From Foetidibacter luteolus (lineage in GTDB: Bacteria > Bacteroidota > Bacteroidia > Chitinophagales > Chitinophagaceae), in contig NZ_VVIP01000047.1 in the NCBI RefSeq assembly GCF_009650435.1, positions 62,001 through 126,000 of the forward strand: DNA of 64,000 nt, given 5' to 3'. Position 1 is the stretch's first letter. Every line of letters begins with the position of its first letter. Under the pieces are notes generated by a model that was not told the origin of the DNA, did not search any database, and was given only the letters and a program-made list of their open reading frames with translations. The position numbers were made by a program, and so were the translations under genes. Of the stretch, positions 42,988 to 51,272 are shown piece by piece.

Positions 42988-44562
42988 ATGAAACATCTAA
43001 ATAAAAAAATATTGATTGTATTGATTGTGGTGTTTTGTTTTGCTTGTAATAAAAGCTTTCTCGATCGCCCTTCTCAATCGCAAATTAGCTCGGAAAATTT
43101 TTATAAAACCAAGTCAGATTTAAGATTAGCCACTGCCAGTCTCTATGGCGGCGCTACCTGGGGTGTGTGGCATCACGAAGCCTATTTGCCTTTGGGGGAT
43201 ATATTAAGCGGAAACGGCAACCGTCAATGGATCAGCGATTGGGTGCAGCTTTACACACGCACCATTACTGCGGGTAACAGTGTAATGCAGGGTGGATGGA
43301 AAGGATTGTACAACCTGGTTGGTCAATGCAATGGTGTTATTAACTCAATTGAACAAAATGCAGATAAAGCAATTAGTGAGGCAGATAGAAATGCAGCCAT
43401 CGGCGAAGCAAAATTTATTCGCGGCATTGCCTATTATTATCTTGCTATGCTGTGGGGTGCAGTGCCTATTATTGAAGATAACAGCAAGCTTATTAAAGAC
43501 CCATTGCAGAAACGTAACATCGTTTCTGATGTGTACAGGTTTATTGCCAACGATTTAACCTTTGCCGCCAATAGTTTGCCCCGTAATGATGAAAAAGGAA
43601 GGGTAACAACCTGGTCTGCACAAGGATTGCTTGCAAAGGTTTACCTTACTATGTCTGGTTTGGAAAGCAATGGAAGCCGTGATCAGAAATTATTAGACAG
43701 CGCAAAAAAGTATGCGGGAAATGTTTGTAATGAGAGTGGTTTGGATTTGTTGCCTAATTATTACAACCTGTTCCAGTCTCAGTACAACGACAACCAGGAA
43801 TCACTATTTGCGCTTCAGTGGGCTACAGGTGCAAGTATTGGTTGGGAAGAGGGCAATTTATTACTCACGTATTCTCCTTCAAATGACATTAATCCTCAAA
43901 AAAATGGTGCGTGGACGGCGCTGGATGCTACCTATGATTTGTACCTGGAATATTCGGCAAAGGATACAGTAAGGAGGAAAGCCTCATTCATGATGAACGG
44001 TGACTTTTATCCTGAATTAAATGCAGCCGGCGGCGGCTATAAGGCTACCAGCCAAAGCATGAAGAAGCATATTATCGGTAACGAAAAGGATAATAACTCA
44101 CCCTCTATGACCTTTACCGCATCTATCGAGCATGATGCGCTGCTTCGCCTTTCAGATGTTTATTTGGTTTATGCCGAAGCGATTCTGGGGAATAATGCAA
44201 GTACCTCTGATGGCGAGGCGCTGAAATTCTTTAATAAAGTAAGAACAAGGGCCGGTGTTGATCCTGTTTCAACAATCAATATAGACGGCATTCTTAAAGA
44301 AAGAAGAATTGAATTAGCTTTTGAAGGGCAATATTGGCTGGACCTGGTACGCCTTTCTTATTGGAACCCCACCAAAGCGGTTAACATTCTCAATAATCAA
44401 AAGCGGGTAACATTTTCTTATTCAAACGGTGTAGCTACTCCGGATCCACCTATTGGCACAGCCGTGGTACCGGCTACCATTTCATCGTTTACGCTGCAGT
44501 TGCCTGCATCAGAACTGGCAGCAGATCCTAACCTGGCTGAGCCCCCCGTTAAGTACTATTAA
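42988..44562 (+). CDS. SusD/RagB-family glycan-binding lipoprotein of the xyloglucan locus
   Basis: Surface lipoprotein that caps the SusC channel and binds oligosaccharide. Signal peptide with lipobox VFCFACNKSF (cysteine at residue 20), then FLDRPSQSQISSENFYKT, the typical SusD N-terminus. TPR-like helices (EAKFIRGIAYYYLAMLWGAV, TTWSAQGLLAKVYLTMSG) and the C-terminal LRLSDVYLVYAEAIL and ILKERRIELAFEGQYWLDLV complete the RagB/SusD pattern. It is 524 residues, in a tight operon with susC and the downstream binding protein (23-base gap). Confidence 0.95.
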   Translation: MKHLNKKILIVLIVVFCFACNKSFLDRPSQSQISSENFYKTKSDLRLATASLYGGATWGVWHHEAYLPLGDILSGNGNRQWISDWVQLYTRTITAGNSVMQGGWKGLYNLVGQCNGVINSIEQNADKAISEADRNAAIGEAKFIRGIAYYYLAMLWGAVPIIEDNSKLIKDPLQKRNIVSDVYRFIANDLTFAANSLPRNDEKGRVTTWSAQGLLAKVYLTMSGLESNGSRDQKLLDSAKKYAGNVCNESGLDLLPNYYNLFQSQYNDNQESLFALQWATGASIGWEEGNLLLTYSPSNDINPQKNGAWTALDATYDLYLEYSAKDTVRRKASFMMNGDFYPELNAAGGGYKATSQSMKKHIIGNEKDNNSPSMTFTASIEHDALLRLSDVYLVYAEAILGNNASTSDGEALKFFNKVRTRAGVDPVSTINIDGILKERRIELAFEGQYWLDLVRLSYWNPTKAVNILNNQKRVTFSYSNGVATPDPPIGTAVVPATISSFTLQLPASELAADPNLAEPPVKYY

Positions 44563-44585
44563 TCTATAACATTACAAATACTATT

Positions 44586-46100
44586 ATGAATAAATCATTA
44601 AATAGCCGCTTATATATTTTGCAGCTTTTCATATTGATAGCCGCATTATCGCCGGCTTGCAAAAAAGATGTTGAGAGGCCTCCGGTTATTTCAGAGATCA
44701 GGAGTTATGTGGCTACTCCAAATGACACCATACTTAACAGCCTTGTAGCAGATGGCCAGTGGGTGGTTATTACAGGGCAGAATCTGAAGAATGCGGTTGA
44801 AATAAAATTTAATGGTGTAAATGCGTCTTTCAACAGCACTTTGTTTGCCGAGAACAGTGCCGTAGTACAAATACCAGCCATTATGTTTTCAACAGTTGAT
44901 ACCACCAAACTTTATACGATAGAATACACAACAACCGGAGGCACTACCACCTTTCCGTTTAAATTAGGGCCTGGTGAGCCGGTGATTGCTGCTATTTCAA
45001 ATGTGTTTGCCAACCCTGGCGACTCCGTTTTTTTGTACGGCACTAATTTAGTTTTGGTTCAAAGTCTTTCTTATGCGGGAACTGGCATAACATCGTTCAA
45101 CTCTAACTTAGATGGTACTTCCCTGGGTTTTCTTATGCCGGCACAACAACCTACGGACCAGGTATTGCTTACAACAAAAGGTGGCTCGGTGGCATTTAAA
45201 ATAGTTGCAATACCTACAATTACTGCAGTGTCCAACGAAAATGCCATTGCAGGTGATTCGGTGTATGTTTACGGCACTTATCTGAAAAACATTCAATCGT
45301 TCAGCTTTTCCGGAACAAATATCACTTCCTTCGAATCGTCTGCGGATGGCAGTTCTGTTGGTTTTGTTTTGCCTTCTGTTTCTAACAGCGGCCCTGTATC
45401 AATCACTACTCAATTTGGATCAGTAACCACTGTTTACAATGTAAATACACAACTTAGCAATACCGGTGTTTTGGCGAATATGGAGTGGGGTAACTATTTT
45501 GGTTGGCAATGGTGGGGTGGCGCCGGCCTCACTGTTAACAGTACTGCAAACAGTGGTGGCTGGATCACGGTAAGACCCGACTTCGATGGAGTATTTGGTA
45601 CCGACAACACCATGTTTGTTTCCTATAAAAGCGGCATTATGCAAAGTGGAGACGGCTCAGCTTTTGATGGTACCTATAATTTCCCAATTGGGGCAAATGA
45701 ATGGGTGCCGGCTGCTAATCTTTCAGACCCCGTGGGCAATTGGGCAATTAAGTTTGAGATAAGTGTAGCCAACCCGTGGAACGGCAGTACACTGTGCTTT
45801 GTAAGTGGCTTTGCAGGCAACTATATGGCACGCTACGAGCCCTGGCAAGTTTCTGATACCAAAACAGCCGCGTTCTCCACCAAGGGATGGCAAACAGTAA
45901 CCATTCCCTTATCCTCATTCCGCTCTAAAGACGCAATACTTGGGGATGGAAAAGGCGCTTCCGTTACAAGTTTAGCTAATTTATTGGGTGGTACCGGCAA
46001 TACGGGTTTGAGTATCTACCTGCATAATTACGGTACGGCAGCAACCGCAACCGGTTTTTATGCGGCATTCGATAATGTAAGGGTAGTTAAAATAAAATAG
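44586..46100 (+). CDS. Surface glycan-binding lipoprotein (IPT/TIG domains plus C-terminal glycan-binding domain)
   Basis: 504-residue SGBP-B-type protein. Lipobox LSPACKKD (cysteine at residue 25), then three Ig-like IPT/TIG modules of about 85 residues each (VITGQNLKNAVEIKFNG; VFLYGTNLVLVQSLSYAG; VYVYGTYLKNIQSFSFSG). A C-terminal jelly-roll-like domain from about residue 300 is rich in tryptophan (GNYFGWQWWGG; RYEPWQVSD; GFYAAFDNVRVVKI). Layout and position after SusD match the xyloglucan SGBP-B of Bacteroides ovatus (glycan-binding surface protein). Trp-rich platforms suggest binding of the glucan chain. The third gene of the import operon. Confidence 0.88.
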   Translation: MNKSLNSRLYILQLFILIAALSPACKKDVERPPVISEIRSYVATPNDTILNSLVADGQWVVITGQNLKNAVEIKFNGVNASFNSTLFAENSAVVQIPAIMFSTVDTTKLYTIEYTTTGGTTTFPFKLGPGEPVIAAISNVFANPGDSVFLYGTNLVLVQSLSYAGTGITSFNSNLDGTSLGFLMPAQQPTDQVLLTTKGGSVAFKIVAIPTITAVSNENAIAGDSVYVYGTYLKNIQSFSFSGTNITSFESSADGSSVGFVLPSVSNSGPVSITTQFGSVTTVYNVNTQLSNTGVLANMEWGNYFGWQWWGGAGLTVNSTANSGGWITVRPDFDGVFGTDNTMFVSYKSGIMQSGDGSAFDGTYNFPIGANEWVPAANLSDPVGNWAIKFEISVANPWNGSTLCFVSGFAGNYMARYEPWQVSDTKTAAFSTKGWQTVTIPLSSFRSKDAILGDGKGASVTSLANLLGGTGNTGLSIYLHNYGTAATATGFYAAFDNVRVVKIK

Positions 46101-46225
46101 TCTTTAATACATACAGCGAAAAGCCTGGAGGGCAGGTTATGAAAAATGCCGCACTCCTTCAGGTTTGTTATATCAAGGTTGTTTATACTTATTTCTTTAT
46201 GAAACGGATTGATTGGCAAAACACG

Positions 46226-46324
46226 CTTTTTTTGGATACCAGCCCTGGTTTTTCATGGCGGCATCGTTGCGTCGCAATCCGTTCATCGTCCGGCTCATTG
46301 GGCGGCTTTTCAGCCCTTATAGCC
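46226..46324 (+). repeat. Dispersed repeat family B, fullest single copy
   Basis: Reads GCTTTTTTTGGATACCAGCC, TTTTTCATGGCGGCATCG, TTGCGTCGCAATCCGTTCAT, CGTCCGGCTCATTGGGCGGC and TTTTCAGCCC. Sits between the SGBP and GH5 genes (the 295-base gap 46101-46395 holds nothing else). Confidence 0.75.
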
Positions 46325-46395
46325 TGTTTCCTGGCTTTTAATTAAAAGTATAAAAAGCTTTATCAAAAAAATCTCAAATCGTCAGGACAGAAAAA

Positions 46396-47844
46396 ATGAA
46401 CAAAATCAGAATTTATACAATGTTGAAATTTGTCTTCGCAGTACTGTTGGTTACAGGCTGTAAAAAAAACGATAAAATAACTCCGGAACTTTCCGCATCT
46501 CCCTCTGAAATTACACTTCCGGCGGAGGGCGGAACAGCAGATATTGCCATTAACGGAAATGCACAATGGACTGTCAGCAACGGGGCTTCATGGTTACATT
46601 TAAGCAAAACATCCGGCAGTAGCGGTAGCAGTACCATTCAGGCAACTGCCACATCCAATCAAACAGGCGCTGCCCGTTCTGTAGTATTATCAGTAGATGC
46701 CGCAAACGGACAGGCAAGAATAGTTAAGGTTTCGCAACCTGCCACAATATATCCATCTTACAACACATCCCCACAGGCCCCTGTTTCAACAGGAATGAGC
46801 ACTGCTGTGCAACTGGCGGCTAAATTTAAATTAGGATGGAACATTGGTAATACATTGGAAGCTACAGGCGGGGAAACAAGCTGGGGCAATCCACAGATCA
46901 CTGAAGCCTATGTAAAATCTGTAAAGCAATTAGGTTTTACTGCTATCCGTTTACCATGCGCATGGGATTTGCATGTTGACAACAAAGCCACAGCACACAT
47001 AGATCAAAACTGGATGAACAGGGTAAAAGAAGTTGTGGGCTATTGTGTCAATAACGGATTATATGTTATGCTCAACATTCACTGGGATGGTGGCTGGCTC
47101 GAAAACAACATCAGCAAACTAAAGCAGGATTCTGTCAATGCTAAACAAAAAGCGTTGTGGGAGCAAATAGCTACCGTTATGCGGGACTTTGACGAGCATC
47201 TCATGTTTGCCAGCGCTAATGAACCCGCTGCTGATAATGCGGAGGAAATGGAAGTCTTGGCACTATACCATCAGACCTTTGTTGATGCTGTTCGTTCTAC
47301 AGGCGGAAAAAACAGCCACCGCGTTCTTATTCTTCAAGGGCCAAGTACATCGGCAACGTTAACATCAGATTTGATGAGTACACTTCCCAAAGATCCGGTG
47401 GACAATCGCCTGATGGTTGAAGTGCATAACTATACGCCGTCGCAGTTTTGTTTCCTTGGCGAAGATGTGAGCTGGGGTAAAATGGTTTACTACTGGGGCG
47501 CCGGCAATCATTCAACCATTGAACCGGATCGTAATCCCACGTATGGTGAAGAGGATGCCCATATTTCTGACTTCGACAAGGTTAAGGCAAAATTTGTTGA
47601 CAAAGGCATTCCGGTTATCATGGGCGAGTATGGGGCTTACAGGCGTGATGGTTCCCCCCATATCCCCAAAGACCTGGCCTTACATAACAAGTCTGTGGAC
47701 TACTGGATAACTTTTGTAACCAGGGAGGCATTGGCCCGTGGTATAAAACCTTTCTGGTGGGATACAGGCGGAGCTTTGGACAGGAATAACAGTACAGTAA
47801 AAGATCAAAGAACAATTGACGCTCTTTTGGCTGGGGCAAAATAA
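46396..47844 (+). CDS. BACON-GH5 endo-beta-1,4-glucanase (probable surface endo-xyloglucanase)
   Basis: Cleaves the beta-1,4-glucan backbone outside the cell. Lipobox LLVTGCKKND puts the lipidated cysteine at residue 22, so it is surface anchored. A BACON domain covers about 32-117 (ITLPAEGGTADIAINGNAQW, ASWLHLSKTSGSSG), then a GH5 barrel about 130-480. Catalytic residues: acid/base E276 in ASANEPAADN and nucleophile E411 in VIMGEYGAYR; also GWNIGNTLEA, TAIRLPCAWDLH and LMVEVHNYTPSQF. The BACON plus GH5 subfamily 4 layout mirrors BoGH5A, the key xyloglucanase of B. ovatus. Subfamily is by motif memory. Confidence 0.92.
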   Translation: MNKIRIYTMLKFVFAVLLVTGCKKNDKITPELSASPSEITLPAEGGTADIAINGNAQWTVSNGASWLHLSKTSGSSGSSTIQATATSNQTGAARSVVLSVDAANGQARIVKVSQPATIYPSYNTSPQAPVSTGMSTAVQLAAKFKLGWNIGNTLEATGGETSWGNPQITEAYVKSVKQLGFTAIRLPCAWDLHVDNKATAHIDQNWMNRVKEVVGYCVNNGLYVMLNIHWDGGWLENNISKLKQDSVNAKQKALWEQIATVMRDFDEHLMFASANEPAADNAEEMEVLALYHQTFVDAVRSTGGKNSHRVLILQGPSTSATLTSDLMSTLPKDPVDNRLMVEVHNYTPSQFCFLGEDVSWGKMVYYWGAGNHSTIEPDRNPTYGEEDAHISDFDKVKAKFVDKGIPVIMGEYGAYRRDGSPHIPKDLALHNKSVDYWITFVTREALARGIKPFWWDTGGALDRNNSTVKDQRTIDALLAGAK

Positions 47845-48153
47845 AGATATGTTGATTAAAGACGCCCCAAACAGCCGGGATAAAAGGTGGTTGTTAACGG
47901 TTACAACCAGCGTTTTTCAACTTGCCTTTATAAGCTGTAATTCAATAGCCTGATTTATAATGGAAAAGCTAACGGCCATGCCACATTTTTACTTACGCGG
48001 TTTCTTGTTAACTAAAGTGGCCTTACCGTTTGGCAAAAAATTAATGTTACTAAGAAACTCATTGTTAATTGACATTGAGAGACCTTCCTGCAGATGAAGG
48101 TTTGACAAAATAAGTTTTGAACAGCCACATAAAAATTGTGATAAAAATTTCTG

Positions 48154-48298
48154 AATAGCAATGCGGAATTTGATGTCAATCATGGTTCCTGTCTTCAAAA
48201 AACAAGCAGTTTTAAATGGAACTGAGGCCTGCAGCAGTTAAACTGTTTGCAGGCTCAGTCTTTTAAAAGTTTTTTCAGATTTTTTATGGGCCCGGCAA
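48154..48298 (+). repeat. Direct repeat copy 1 with hairpin
   Basis: Shares AATAGCAAT-CGGAA-TTGATGTC, GGTTCCTG and AGGCTCAGT with copy 2, offset 420 bases. The internal hairpin at 48227-48254 has arms GCCTGCAG and TTGCAGGC. Confidence 0.8.
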
Positions 48299-48490
48299 TA
48301 GAATAAGAATGAAGCTTCGTTGCGTCGCACTCTTGTGCCGCAAACCATAACGGAACTTTTTTTTGAGGTAGGGTATGAATAATTGCCATGTTGCGGGATG
48401 CTGCCTTTGCTGTTCAGTAAAGCGGTGCAGTACAAGTGAGTGACACAACCAAAGCCTCATAGCAGTTATGTCGCCTGGACAATAAAAAAT
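48283..48490. repeat. Family B head-to-head arm pair
   Basis: Left arm TTTTTTATGGGCCCGGCA and GCTTCGTTGCGTCGCACTCT (plus orientation) faces a right arm, GTGACACAACCAAAGCCTCA, TAGCAGTTATGTCGCC and AATAAAAAATG (minus orientation). The approximately 200-bp unit is organised like a non-autonomous inverted-repeat element. Confidence 0.65.
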
Positions 48491-48573
48491 GTTCTCTGGC
48501 GGATGAGGTGGGGTAGGGATGAGGCTAAATTTTCAAGTTCAAAACTATAGAGTATTTAGCTGGTTAATATCAA

Positions 48574-48719
48574 AATAGCAATCCGGAACTTGATGTCTAT
48601 TAAGGTTCCTGGTTTCATTTAGCAGCAGTTTAGAATGGTACTGATGCCTGCGGCAGTTAACCTGTTCCGCAGGCTCAGTTTTTAAAAACGCTGTAAAGTA
48701 TTTTTTAGGGCCTGGCTGC
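48574..48719 (+). repeat. Direct repeat copy 2 with covarying hairpin
   Basis: Hairpin at 48646-48674 has arms GCCTGCGG and CCGCAGGC: relative to copy 1, A-T became G-C and G-T became G-C. It ends in TTTTTTAGGGCCTGGCTGCA, a decayed family B arm start. Confidence 0.8.
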
Positions 48720-48970
48720 AGAACATCCATAATGTTTTGTGCCTTCGGCACAGGTAAAATAGCAGCAGGGTGCCCATGTTAAAATAAAACTGATCAAGGT
48801 ACTGTTGATACCGATATTGCTGGTAGACGATAGGTGATAAGCCAGTTTTTATTGTTGAACAAAATTGCCGGCACTGCAAATTTGCTCACTGCATAATATT
48901 ACACCTTTGGGTGCACGCTTGCCGGAATATTGCCTGATGTGTTAACCGCTGAGGCCAAAAAAATGTCTTA

Positions 48971-51061
48971 ATGAAAAAAAGTATATCACTGCTCGTATCC
49001 GCAATGTTCCTTCTGGCTATGGCTGCCAGGTCGCAGGAAACCAATCGTTTTTTTCGCGGAGAAAACCTCGTAACCACCGGCATTTATTACTATCCTGAGC
49101 ATTGGCCGGAAAGCCAGTGGGAAAGGGATATTAAGCAAATTGCCGATATGGGCTTCGAATTTATACACCTGGCCGAGTTTGCCTGGTTTAAAATGGAGCC
49201 CGAAGAGGGGAAATTTGATTTTACCTGGCTTGATAAAGTGTTAGGCATTTGCAAAAAACATAAACTGAAGCTGATTTTATGTACGCCATCTGCCACCACG
49301 CCCACCTGGATGCGAATAAACTACCCGGAAACATTCATTATGGACGGGCACTACATTCGTGCGGAGAACGGCACACGTGGCCTGGCTTCCGTTGTGAATG
49401 AAAGGTTCAGGGGTTTTGTAAAAGCGATAGTGGTTGAAATGGCCAAACAATACGGGAAAGACCCGGATGTGATTGGTTGGCAGATTGACAATGAACCCGG
49501 CGCAGTTCCTGATTATAGCCCTGCATCCCAGGAGGCGTTCAGGACATGGTTAAAGCATAAATACAAAAGCATTGATGCATTAAATACGGCCTGGGGTGCA
49601 GCTTTCTGGAGCCAGTGGTTTAACAATTTTGAGCAGGTAATTATACCTAATACCAACCTGGTTGGCTGGTGGGGCAACAACCCCCATGCCCTCCTTGATT
49701 TTAAACGTTATACTGCGGATGCGCAGGCCGAGTTTCTCGATTTTCAGGCAGGTATTTTAAGAAGTTTTGTTTTGCCCAGCCAGTTTATAACCACCAACTA
49801 TACCGCAGTATGTACCGGTTCTGATGCCATGCGGACCAACAAACTGGATTTTGCCACTTATACTGCCTATCCCAATGGCGGAACCGATAACATCGGCAAC
49901 CTCGGTTTCAGGTTGGGCAACAGCCGCGTAGTTTCCTTTGCGGCAGATTATTATAAATCCGTACGGGGTGGCATTACAGGCGTAATGGAAATGCAGCCCG
50001 GCCCGGTTAATTGGGGAAGTTATAACCCCTTGCTTTTACCAGGCACGGTGCGCATGTGGCTGTACCACAGTTTTGCGGCTGGCGGAAAGCTGGCTTGCTC
50101 TTACCGTTTCCGCCAAATCAATTATAGCTCGGAGCAATACCACGCAGGTATTATGCTTACCGATGGGGTAACCCCATCGCCTGGCGGCGAAGAGTATGTG
50201 CAGTTTATGAAAGAAATAGAAGAACTGCGCAGGCAATATAACCCGGGTGTAAACATGCCCGGAAAGCTTGCTGCACGCTCCACAGCTATTGTATGGAACC
50301 TCGAAAATTTTTGGACGATAGACCGGCAAAAACAAACCCTTCAGTGGGATGCATGGAACTACCCGGTAAAGTTTCACGGCATGGCAAAAAGCCTGGGTGC
50401 GCCTGTTGACATAGTACCCGAAACCGCCGGTCTTTCTAAGTATAAAGTTGTGATTATACCTGCTTATGAAATGGTTGATTCAGCACTGATAAAAAAGTGG
50501 TACAGTTATGCGGAAAATGGCGGCCACTTAATCATCACCTGCCGCACGGCCACCAAAAACCGCATGGGGCATTTTTGGGAAGGAGGGATGGCGGCGCCTG
50601 TCAGCACACTGATTGGGGCCCGTATCAAAGCTACCGATATGCTCTCTGCCCATGCCCAGGGCGATATTGTAATGAATGCCTCGCATTATAAATGGAACAA
50701 CTGGGCCGATTTGTTGGTTCCTGAAAATAGCACAAATGTATTGGCCACCTACAACAACCAGTTTTACGAGGGCGCCGCTGCCGTGGTTACCCGCAGGCTG
50801 GGCAAAGGTTCTGTAACCTACATTGGTGTGGATACCGAAGAAGGCGCTTTGGAAAAAGATGTGCTGAAAAGTATTTATAAAGAGGCCGGGGCCAGCGTAG
50901 AAAATTATCCGGATGGCATATATGTGTATTGGCGTGATGGTTTTTACACAGCAGTGAATTATTCATCAGAAAACTATACTGTGAATATTCCTGCAACAGG
51001 TAAAATTTTAATCGGGGAAAAAACACTGAAACCCGCCGGTGTATTGGTATGGAGTGAATAG
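48971..51061 (+). CDS. GH42 beta-galactosidase
   Basis: Removes beta-galactose caps from side chains. 696 residues with a signal peptide (MKKSISLLVSAMFLLAMAAR, cleavage near SQ/ETN), so periplasmic. GH42 layout: N-terminal barrel opening GIYYYPEHWPESQWERDIKQ; acid/base E175 in WQIDNEPGAV (the usual NEYG is NEPG here); nucleophile E340 in GVMEMQPGPVNWG; a trimerisation domain with VVIIPAYEMVD and HLIITCRTATKNRMG; and a small C-terminal beta domain. A substitution next to the acid/base and the lack of the usual cysteine zinc cluster are normal for secreted Bacteroidota members. Substrate could also be arabinopyranoside. Confidence 0.92.
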   Translation: MKKSISLLVSAMFLLAMAARSQETNRFFRGENLVTTGIYYYPEHWPESQWERDIKQIADMGFEFIHLAEFAWFKMEPEEGKFDFTWLDKVLGICKKHKLKLILCTPSATTPTWMRINYPETFIMDGHYIRAENGTRGLASVVNERFRGFVKAIVVEMAKQYGKDPDVIGWQIDNEPGAVPDYSPASQEAFRTWLKHKYKSIDALNTAWGAAFWSQWFNNFEQVIIPNTNLVGWWGNNPHALLDFKRYTADAQAEFLDFQAGILRSFVLPSQFITTNYTAVCTGSDAMRTNKLDFATYTAYPNGGTDNIGNLGFRLGNSRVVSFAADYYKSVRGGITGVMEMQPGPVNWGSYNPLLLPGTVRMWLYHSFAAGGKLACSYRFRQINYSSEQYHAGIMLTDGVTPSPGGEEYVQFMKEIEELRRQYNPGVNMPGKLAARSTAIVWNLENFWTIDRQKQTLQWDAWNYPVKFHGMAKSLGAPVDIVPETAGLSKYKVVIIPAYEMVDSALIKKWYSYAENGGHLIITCRTATKNRMGHFWEGGMAAPVSTLIGARIKATDMLSAHAQGDIVMNASHYKWNNWADLLVPENSTNVLATYNNQFYEGAAAVVTRRLGKGSVTYIGVDTEEGALEKDVLKSIYKEAGASVENYPDGIYVYWRDGFYTAVNYSSENYTVNIPATGKILIGEKTLKPAGVLVWSE

Positions 51062-51082
51062 AATTTAAACATAGAAGAGAGT

Positions 51083-51223
51083 ATGAAGAAAACAGTTTTA
51101 TTATTCTGCATGATTAAGCCCATTTTAAAAGAGATCATTACTATAAAAGATGGTATCCCATTTTCAAAAGAACTGGACTTACGTGAGAGTGATGTTTTCT
51201 TTTTGACTGCTATTAAACTTTAG
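51083..51223 (+). CDS. Possible 46-residue small protein
   Basis: ATG at 51083 and TAG at 51221-51223 encode MKKTVLLFCMIKPILKEIIT and a charged tail ending FFLTAIKL. It lies 22 bases after the GH42 stop. It has a signal-like start but no recognised family. It could be a real small gene, a degraded remnant or chance. Confidence 0.2.
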   Translation: MKKTVLLFCMIKPILKEIITIKDGIPFSKELDLRESDVFFLTAIKL

Positions 51224-51272
51224 GTTAGGATTTACTCATGAAAAAATTGTCTCTTACATATTCTAAAATCAA

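Larger units (their letters stand above)
47845..48970. other. 1.1-kb repeat-filled intergenic region between GH5 and GH42 genes
   Basis: No protein gene is supported on either strand. The region contains two direct copies of a roughly 145-bp sequence (48154-48298 and 48574-48719) and a head-to-head family B pair (48283-48490). It divides the locus into an import part and a trimming part. Confidence 0.75.

Noticed and set aside
48971..49168. Minus-strand frames opposite the GH42 start
   Set aside because: The GH42 protein has a signal peptide and catalytic motifs; the opposite frames have none.
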